From Azohydromonas lata NBRC 102462 (GTDB lineage Bacteria; Pseudomonadota; Gammaproteobacteria; Burkholderiales; Burkholderiaceae_C), in assembly GCA_945878385.1 (NCBI GenBank), contig CAMCTE010000196.1, positions 1 through 5,222 on the forward strand: a stretch of 5,222 nucleotides of DNA, read 5' to 3'. How positions within the stretch are numbered: the first letter of the stretch is position 1; every line of letters begins with the position of its first letter. A program made the position numbers and the translations under genes. The notes under the pieces are model-generated. The model saw only the letters and a list, made by a program, of their open reading frames with translations, was not told where the DNA came from and searched no databases. This document shows positions 1 to 5,222 of the stretch, in pieces.

Positions 1-32
1 CACCCGTCCCGCACGAATCCTCCCGGCCCCCC

Positions 33-107
33 ATGCACTCACGGTCCATCCCGCGCTTTCTGTCCGCTGTCAGCATGCTGTGCAGCGTCGCGCTGTGCGC
101 ACCAGCC
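33..107 (+). other. Predicted Sec signal peptide of the propeller-amidohydrolase
   Basis: The first 25 residues have a short basic start (Arg4, Arg8), a hydrophobic stretch FLSAVSMLCSVALC and then APA. This suggests signal peptidase I cleavage near residue 25 and a periplasmic or extracellular protein. Cys22 is preceded by V-A-L, which is a poor lipobox because Leu directly precedes the Cys, so a lipoprotein is less likely. The exact cleavage position is inferred. Confidence 0.75.
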
Positions 108-3100
108 CAATCACCGGCACCACAGGCCGCACCAGCCGCACCAGCCGCACCAGCCGCACCTGCCCCCGCCGCCAAATCCAACTGGAATGTCAACCAACCC
201 CCCGGCGCGGCGCGCACGGTGGGCATCGACACCCGCACCGGCACCTGGATGAGCGTGGATGTCAGCCCCGACGGCCAGTCCATCGTGTTCGATCTCTTGG
301 GCGACCTCTACCTGCTGCCCATCGAGGGCGGCACGGCCCGGCCGCTCACCACCTCCATCGCCTGGGAACACCAGGCGCGCTTCTCGCCTGATGGCCGGCA
401 GATCGCCTTCGTCTCCGACGGCGGCGGCGGCGACAACATCTGGGTGATGAACACCGATGGCAGCGGCGCGCGCGCCATCACCACCGAACCCGAGCGCCTG
501 CTCAACAACCCCGCCTGGCACCCCAGCGGCCAGTACCTGCTGGCGCGCAAGCACTACTTCGGCACCCGCTCCATGGGCTCAGGCGAAATCTGGCTCTATC
601 ACCTGGACGGCGGCAAGGGCGTGGCCCTCAACGATAAGCCCAACTGGCAGAAAGACCTGGGCGAGCCCGCCATTTCACCCGATGGCCGCCACCTCTACTA
701 CTCGCGCGACACGACGCCGGGCAACACCTTCGAATACAACAAGGACTCCAACAAAGAGATCTTCCGCATCTTCCGGCAAGACCTCAGCGACGGCCACACC
801 GAAGCCTTCGTCACCGGCCCGGGTGGCGCCATCCGCCCCGTGCCCTCGCCCGACGGCAAACACCTGGCCTTCGTGCGCCGCGTGCGCACCCAAAGCACCC
901 TGTTCATCAAAGACCTGCAGACCGGCACCGAACGCGCCCTGTGGGCAGGCCTCAGCCGCGACTTGCAGGAAGCCTGGAGCGTGTACGGCGTTTACCCCGG
1001 CTTCGCCTGGACACCCGACGCCCGGCAACTCGTGGTGTGGGCCCAGGGCCAGCTTTGGCGCGTGGATGCCGCCAGCGGCAAGGCCAGCACCATCCCCTTT
1101 CATGTGAAGCACACCCGCGAGGTGCGCGACGCCCTGCGGGTGAAGCAAACCGTGTCGCCCGACCAATTCGAGGTGCGCCAACTGCGCCATGTGCAAGTGG
1201 CCCCCGATGGCCGCTTCGTCGTGTACTCGGCGCTTGGCCACCTGTGGCAGCGCGACCTCCAGCAAGAAGCGGCCCCCGCCCAACGCATCACGAAGCAGGC
1301 CGATCACTTCGAGTTCCAGCCCAGCCTCAGCCGCGACGGCAAGCGCGTGGTGTATGTCAGTTGGGACGACCGGCAAATGGGCCGCGTGCGCGTGCGCGAC
1401 TTGGCCAGCGGCCGCGAAACCACCGTCACGCCCGAACCCGGCAAGTACCTCAGCCCCCGCTTCTCGCCCGATGGCCGCCAGGTCGTCTACATGAAGTCGC
1501 GCGGCACGGTGCTGCTCTCACCCTGGCATGGCCTGGACACCGGTGTCTACCTGGCCGCCGCTGACGGCAGCACCCACCCGCGCCGCATCAGCCGCGATGG
1601 CGACACCCCGCAATTCGGCGCGCGCAATGACGAACTCTTCATCACCCGCACCAGCCCAGTCAGCGAAGTCGAAACCCGCCGTGCCCTGTGGCGCGTGCGC
1701 CTGAGCGATGGCCAGGAAACCGAAGTCGCCCGTGGCGAATTCATCAGCGAATACAGCGTCTCGCCCGATGGCCGCTGGCTGGGCTTCATCGACCGCTTCC
1801 ACGCGCATGTGCTGCCCTTGCCACAAACCGGCAGGCCGCTGACCATCGCCGCGCGCATGGACGCGTTGCCCATCAAGCGGCTGAGCCACGACGCGGGCCA
1901 GCACCTGCACTTCAGCGGCGATTCACGCACCGCCCACTTCAGCATGGGCAACCGCTTGTTCAGCGTGCCGCTGTCTCAATGGAACGATCTCAAGCCGTCG
2001 CGCCAGGGCCGCGATATCGGCCTGACGGCCAGCACCGACCGGCCCCAGGGCCGCATCGCGCTGGTGGGCGCGCGCGTGGCCACGCAGCGTGCGGCGCAAC
2101 CCGATGAAGTCATCGAAGATGCGGTGATCCTGATTGAAGGCCACCGCATCGCCGCCATCGGGCCGGCCTCGCGCATCACCATCCCCGCCGATGCACGGCG
2201 TGTGGATGTGCGCGGCAAGACCATCGTGCCCGGCTTCATCGACGCCCACTGGCACGGCGCCATGGGCGAAGATGGCCTGATCCCGCAGCAAAGCTGGGTG
2301 AACCTGGCCTCGCTGGCCTTCGGTGTCACCGCGGTGCACGACCCCAGCAACCGCAATGACCACATCTTCGCCCAGGCCGAACTGCAACGCGCGGGGCTGG
2401 TCTTGGGCCCGCGCATCTTCAGCACCGGCACCATCCTGTATGGCGCCAAGGGTTCGGCCAACGCGCTGATCAACAACCTCGACGACGCGCTCACCCACCT
2501 GCAGCGGCAAAAGGACAACGGCGCCATCAGCGTCAAGAGCTACAACCAGCCCCGGCGCGAACAGCGCCAGATGGTGCTCGAAGCTGCCCGCCGCACCAAC
2601 ATGATGGTCGTTCCCGAAGGCGCCAGCATGTTCCAGCAGAACATGAGCCACATCGTGGACGGTCACACCGGGCTCGAGCACGCGCTGCCCATCGACACCG
2701 TGTACGACGATGTGAAGCAGCTGTGGACGCAAACCCAGGTGGGCTACACACCCACGCTCAATGTGGCCTATGGTGGGCTGGACGGCGACCACTACTGGTA
2801 CTCGCGCACCGATGTCTGGCGCCACCCGCTGCTGAAGAAATATGTGCCGCCCGGCATCCTGGAGGCCCGCTCGGTGCGCCGCCCCACCGCACCGGAAGAG
2901 GACTTCAATGTCATCCGCGTGGCCCGCACCGCCACCGAACTGCAGCGCGCGGGAGTGCCCGCCATGATCGGGGCGCATGGTCAGCGCGAAGGCCTGGGCG
3001 CGCATTGGGAAATGTGGATGTTCGCGCTTGGCGGCATGACCCCGCTGGAAGCCCTGCGCACCGCCACCCTCAACCCTGCCCGTCATTTCGGGCTGGACGC

Positions 3101-3344
3101 CGACCTGGGCAGCCTGGAAGTGGGCAAGCTGGCCGACCTGGTGGTGATCGACGGCGATGTGCTGTCCGACATTCGCCAAAGCGACCGCATCAGCCATGTC
3201 ATGCAGAACGGGCGCCTGTACGAAGCGGCTACCCTGGCCGAGACCGTGTCGCGCAAGCGACCGCGCGCGCCGCTGTTCTTTGAAGGCCAGGCCGGCCCGG
3301 GTCTGCTGTCCACCGACCCGCACTTCTATTGCGCCGGCCACTGA
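33..3344 (+). CDS. Secreted amidohydrolase with N-terminal PD40/TolB-like beta-propeller
   Basis: Probably an exported metal-dependent hydrolase; the substrate is unknown. Residues 1-25 look like a Sec signal peptide: Arg4 and Arg8, a hydrophobic core around 9-22, and a possible APA cleavage site at 23-25. An Ala/Pro linker follows to about residue 47. About ten or eleven PD40-type blades fill roughly 60-660, with SPDG or close variants at 78-81 and 118-121 and repeatedly after, as in TolB and tricorn propellers. The amidohydrolase domain begins near 673 (RIALVGARV). It has the HxH metal pair at His739/His741, a candidate bridging Lys835, GHTGLEH at 877-883, GAHGQREGLGAHWE at 980-993 and the closing LGSLEVGKLADLVVID at 1025-1040. 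The aspartate usual near 982 is a His. The ATG at 33 is chosen because the signal peptide begins there; the frame stays open to the window edge and no clear Shine-Dalgarno is seen. Family assignment is firm; calling it a peptidase, prolidase or imidazolonepropionase would be a guess. Confidence 0.93.
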   Translation: MHSRSIPRFLSAVSMLCSVALCAPAQSPAPQAAPAAPAAPAAPAPAAKSNWNVNQPPGAARTVGIDTRTGTWMSVDVSPDGQSIVFDLLGDLYLLPIEGGTARPLTTSIAWEHQARFSPDGRQIAFVSDGGGGDNIWVMNTDGSGARAITTEPERLLNNPAWHPSGQYLLARKHYFGTRSMGSGEIWLYHLDGGKGVALNDKPNWQKDLGEPAISPDGRHLYYSRDTTPGNTFEYNKDSNKEIFRIFRQDLSDGHTEAFVTGPGGAIRPVPSPDGKHLAFVRRVRTQSTLFIKDLQTGTERALWAGLSRDLQEAWSVYGVYPGFAWTPDARQLVVWAQGQLWRVDAASGKASTIPFHVKHTREVRDALRVKQTVSPDQFEVRQLRHVQVAPDGRFVVYSALGHLWQRDLQQEAAPAQRITKQADHFEFQPSLSRDGKRVVYVSWDDRQMGRVRVRDLASGRETTVTPEPGKYLSPRFSPDGRQVVYMKSRGTVLLSPWHGLDTGVYLAAADGSTHPRRISRDGDTPQFGARNDELFITRTSPVSEVETRRALWRVRLSDGQETEVARGEFISEYSVSPDGRWLGFIDRFHAHVLPLPQTGRPLTIAARMDALPIKRLSHDAGQHLHFSGDSRTAHFSMGNRLFSVPLSQWNDLKPSRQGRDIGLTASTDRPQGRIALVGARVATQRAAQPDEVIEDAVILIEGHRIAAIGPASRITIPADARRVDVRGKTIVPGFIDAHWHGAMGEDGLIPQQSWVNLASLAFGVTAVHDPSNRNDHIFAQAELQRAGLVLGPRIFSTGTILYGAKGSANALINNLDDALTHLQRQKDNGAISVKSYNQPRREQRQMVLEAARRTNMMVVPEGASMFQQNMSHIVDGHTGLEHALPIDTVYDDVKQLWTQTQVGYTPTLNVAYGGLDGDHYWYSRTDVWRHPLLKKYVPPGILEARSVRRPTAPEEDFNVIRVARTATELQRAGVPAMIGAHGQREGLGAHWEMWMFALGGMTPLEALRTATLNPARHFGLDADLGSLEVGKLADLVVIDGDVLSDIRQSDRISHVMQNGRLYEAATLAETVSRKRPRAPLFFEGQAGPGLLSTDPHFYCAGH
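126..161 (+). repeat. Four 9-bp tandem repeats encoding an Ala-Ala-Pro linker
   Basis: The unit GCCGCACCA is present four times head to tail, with a final T in place of A in the last copy. It is in frame and encodes AAP four times (residues 32-43). It lies between the signal peptide and the first propeller blade, so it most likely acts as a flexible spacer. A near-perfect 9-bp array can gain or lose copies by slippage without breaking the reading frame. Confidence 0.9.
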
Positions 3345-3378
3345 CCTCCACCGCACGGCGCCGCTCACGCCACTGCGT

Positions 3379-3414
3379 CTTCCACTCCCTCTTCCACTCC
3401 ACCTTCCACACCAC
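3379..3414 (+). repeat. Three imperfect 12-bp pyrimidine-rich tandem repeats upstream of the formylglutamate amidohydrolase gene
   Basis: Three consecutive 12-mers, CTTCCACTCCCT, CTTCCACTCCAC and CTTCCACACCAC, share the core CTTCCAC with an exact 12-base period. They lie in the 83-nt gap after the propeller-amidohydrolase stop and end 13 nt before the ATG at 3428. The top strand has no G across the array. It may be a chance low-complexity tract or part of the untranslated leader. The frame of the next gene is also open through it and would read FHS/FHT repeats if translation began upstream. Confidence 0.85.
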
Positions 3415-3427
3415 TGCAGACCCCATC

Positions 3428-4285
3428 ATGGCCACCATCACACTGCCCACCAACGATGTCCTCGTGGTCCATGGTCCGCTGCAGCCGGCCTCTGTGGTGG
3501 TGCTGGATTCACCCCACTCCGGCCGTGTGATGCCGGCTGATTTCCATGCCGCCTTGCCGCACGAAGACCTGCGCGACGGCGAAGACGAATACATCGATGA
3601 GCTCTATGCGCCGGCGGCCGCGCTGGGCATTCCGTTGCTGGCCGCTCAGTTTCCACGCACCTACATCGACGCCAACCGCCACGCCGGCGATATCGACCTG
3701 GACTTGTTGGATGGCCCCTGGCCGCACCACCATCAACCCAGCGGCAAGGCAGCCCTGGGCAAGGCCCTGCTGTGGCGAACGCTAGACGACGGCCGCGCCA
3801 TCTACAGCCGGCGCCTCACCGCCGCCGAGGTGGCCGCGCGCATCGAACGCTGCCACACGCCGTACCACGCCACCTTGCAGGCGCTGATGGACGCCGCCCA
3901 CCGCAGCCACGGCCGCGTGGTGCACATCAACTGCCACTCCATGAACGCCGTGGCCGGTGCCATGGGCGAGGGCGGGGCTGGCAAGCCCCGGGCCGATTTC
4001 GTGCTGGGTGACCGTGATGGCACCACCTGCAGCGCCGAGGTCACCCACTTCGTGCGCGACCAACTCGCCGCACACGGCTACAGCGTCAAGATCAACGACC
4101 CCTTCAAGGGCGTGGAACTGGTGCGCGCCTATTCCAACCCGGCCGCCGGCCGCCACAGCCTGCAACTGGAAATCAACAAGCGCGTCTACATGGACCAGGC
4201 CAGCGGGCAGAAGATCGCCCACTTCACGGTCCTGCAGCAGCAGCTCATGGACATGCTGCGCATGATGCAGCGCCATTTCGCTTAA
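3428..4285 (+). CDS. N-formylglutamate amidohydrolase family protein
   Basis: A 285-residue cytoplasmic hydrolase of the N-formylglutamate amidohydrolase (FGase) family. HutG-type members convert N-formyl-L-glutamate to formate and L-glutamate, the last step of one histidine degradation route. Family signatures visible here are DSPHSGR at 27-33, the acidic DGEDEYIDELY at 49-59, FPRTYIDANR at 74-83, HINCHSMNAV at 166-175, ADFVLGDRDG, and the C-terminal NDPFKGVELVRAYSNP followed by LQLEINKRVYM. His30 and His170 lie in conserved motifs and are plausible metal or catalytic residues. There is no signal peptide or membrane segment, and the length is near the family norm. The ATG at 3428 is preferred because an upstream ATG at 3329 would overlap the previous gene and add a basic, low-complexity 33-residue tail. 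No clear Shine-Dalgarno precedes it. No hut neighbours are visible, so the true substrate could be another N-acyl amino acid and the hutG symbol is withheld. Confidence 0.92.
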   Translation: MATITLPTNDVLVVHGPLQPASVVVLDSPHSGRVMPADFHAALPHEDLRDGEDEYIDELYAPAAALGIPLLAAQFPRTYIDANRHAGDIDLDLLDGPWPHHHQPSGKAALGKALLWRTLDDGRAIYSRRLTAAEVAARIERCHTPYHATLQALMDAAHRSHGRVVHINCHSMNAVAGAMGEGGAGKPRADFVLGDRDGTTCSAEVTHFVRDQLAAHGYSVKINDPFKGVELVRAYSNPAAGRHSLQLEINKRVYMDQASGQKIAHFTVLQQQLMDMLRMMQRHFA

Positions 4286-4320
4286 GCGGCACCTCACGCG
4301 CGGCTCGCAGCAAGCGCACC

Positions 4321-5222
4321 GTGGACGCTCCACCGTCGGTCTCGTTCACGCAGGCGCTGCGCTTTTGGCTGAAGCTCGGCTTCATCAGCTTCGGCGGCCC
4401 CGCGGGGCAGATCGCCCTCATGCACGCCGAACTGGTGGAGCGCCACCGATGGATCAGCGAGCGGCGATTCCTTCACGCCTTGAACTATTGCATGCTGCTC
4501 CCCGGCCCTGAGGCGCAGCAGTTGGCCACCTACATCGGCTGGCTGATGCACCGCACTTGGGGCGGCATTGCGGCGGGGGTGCTGTTCGTGCTGCCTTCGC
4601 TGTTCATTCTGGTCGCGCTGAGCTGGGTGTATGTCCGCTTGGGCGACATGCCGGCCGTGGCCGGTGTCTTCTACGGCCTGAAGCCCGCCGTCACCGCCTT
4701 GGTGGTGCATGCCGCCTACCGCATCGGCACGCGAGTGCTGAAGAATCGGTGGTTGTGGAGCATCGCTGCGGGCTCCTTCACCGCAACCGTGGCGCTGGGT
4801 GTGCCGTTTCCGGCCATCGTGGCGCTAGCCGCGGTTTTGGGCTGGTTCGGTGCACAGCGCTGGCCTTCGGTGTTTTCAGAGGGCGCCGCCCATGGCCCCC
4901 GCGGCACGCCCACCCGCGGGCAGGGCGGTGTGGCCCTGATCGACGACCACACACCGGCGCCAGCCCATGCCCGTTATGCGCGTCACCGTTTGCTCAAGGT
5001 GCTGGCCATCGGAGTCGGCCTGTGGCTGCTGGGCATGGCTTGGTTGGTGGCGGCATTCGGCTGGCACGGCACCCTGGCGCAGATGGCCTGGTTCTTCACC
5101 AAGGCCGCGCTGCTGACCTTCGGCGGCGCTTACGCAGTGCTGCCCTATGTGTTCGAGGGCGCAGTGGACACCCACGGCTGGCTCACGGCGGCACAGATGA
5201 TGGACGGCCTGGCCTTGGGCGA
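4321..5222 (+). CDS. chrA: Chromate transporter of the ChrA (CHR) family, 3' end beyond the window
   Basis: An inner-membrane transporter of the CHR superfamily. Characterised ChrA members export chromate from the cytoplasm and give chromate resistance. The 300 codons present hold a full N-terminal CHR domain: LGFISFGGPAGQIALMH at 19-35, HRWISERRF at 42-50 and LLPGPEAQQLATYIGW at 59-74, then several hydrophobic segments to about residue 180. A hydrophilic loop at about 185-225 leads into the second domain, with FFTKAALLTFGGAYAVLPYV from residue 258, which mirrors the first FGGP segment. This two-domain layout is the long-chain type, usually about 400-450 residues, so roughly the last quarter to third is missing at the window edge. 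The GTG at 4321 is the best start: no ATG occurs in this frame between the previous stop and the conserved region, and it places the first helix normally. No clear Shine-Dalgarno is seen. It begins 35 nt after the previous gene. Chromate is the family substrate; specificity here is inferred. Confidence 0.93.
   Translation, partial: MDAPPSVSFTQALRFWLKLGFISFGGPAGQIALMHAELVERHRWISERRFLHALNYCMLLPGPEAQQLATYIGWLMHRTWGGIAAGVLFVLPSLFILVALSWVYVRLGDMPAVAGVFYGLKPAVTALVVHAAYRIGTRVLKNRWLWSIAAGSFTATVALGVPFPAIVALAAVLGWFGAQRWPSVFSEGAAHGPRGTPTRGQGGVALIDDHTPAPAHARYARHRLLKVLAIGVGLWLLGMAWLVAAFGWHGTLAQMAWFFTKAALLTFGGAYAVLPYVFEGAVDTHGWLTAAQMMDGLALG

Noticed and set aside
87..98. Possible lipobox ending at Cys22 of the exported amidohydrolase
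   Set aside because: The residues before Cys22 are V-A-L. Leu directly before the Cys is not typical of lipoproteins, whereas a signal peptidase I site follows at APA.
675..1376. 233-codon minus-strand open frame opposite the propeller region
   Set aside because: It mirrors codon bias in the propeller coding region, has no recognisable family, and overlaps a well-supported gene completely.
1923..3368. Long 481-codon open frame on the minus strand
   Set aside because: It lies fully opposite the amidohydrolase domain, whose motifs are clear. The minus-strand translation has no recognisable domain, and such antisense frames are common in GC-rich genes.
3329..3427. Upstream ATG extending the formylglutamate amidohydrolase by 33 residues
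   Set aside because: It would overlap the end of the previous gene by 16 nt and add an Arg-rich, low-complexity segment with no family similarity. The ATG at 3428 fits the usual family N-terminus.
4286..4320. Possible terminator or promoter between the second and third genes
   Set aside because: The 35-nt gap has a few GCGC-rich bases but no convincing hairpin with a T run and no recognisable -35/-10 pair.
4294..4710. 138-codon minus-strand open frame
   Set aside because: It is antisense to the first CHR domain, whose FGGPAGQ and LPGPEAQQ motifs identify the + strand as coding.
1..5222. A previously undescribed multi-gene system
   Set aside because: All three genes belong to recognisable families, there are no mobile, CRISPR, toxin or phage signatures, and shared direction with short spacing is not enough to claim a joint function.

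Overview
The window looks like an ordinary chromosomal stretch of a GC-rich betaproteobacterium. Codons end mostly in G or C, and the gene content (a secreted beta-propeller amidohydrolase, a stand-alone N-formylglutamate amidohydrolase and a long-chain chromate transporter) fits Burkholderiales such as the Comamonadaceae. That placement is an inference from composition and protein style. No ribosomal RNA or other taxonomic marker is present.

Three genes lie on the + strand and fill almost the whole window. Positions 33-3344 encode an 1103-residue exported protein: a signal peptide, an Ala/Pro linker, a long series of PD40/TolB-type propeller blades and a C-terminal metal-dependent amidohydrolase domain. 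After an 83-nt gap containing three imperfect 12-bp repeats comes a 285-residue N-formylglutamate amidohydrolase family enzyme (3428-4285). After a further 35 nt, a GTG codon at 4321 opens a ChrA-type chromate transporter that runs off the right edge. It holds the complete first CHR domain and the start of the second.

The same orientation and short gaps allow cotranscription, but no promoter or terminator can be recognised, so the operon is a guess. The first two enzymes both hydrolyse C-N bonds, one probably in the periplasm and one in the cytoplasm. The sequence does not show that they share a pathway, and no other histidine-utilisation gene is visible. The transporter looks functionally unrelated. 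None of the three starts has a clear Shine-Dalgarno sequence, and the leaders are C-rich.

I found no mobile element, CRISPR array, RNA gene or convincing new multi-gene system. The most interesting points are the propeller-amidohydrolase fusion with its non-standard metal-ligand pattern, and the 12-bp repeat just upstream of the second gene.
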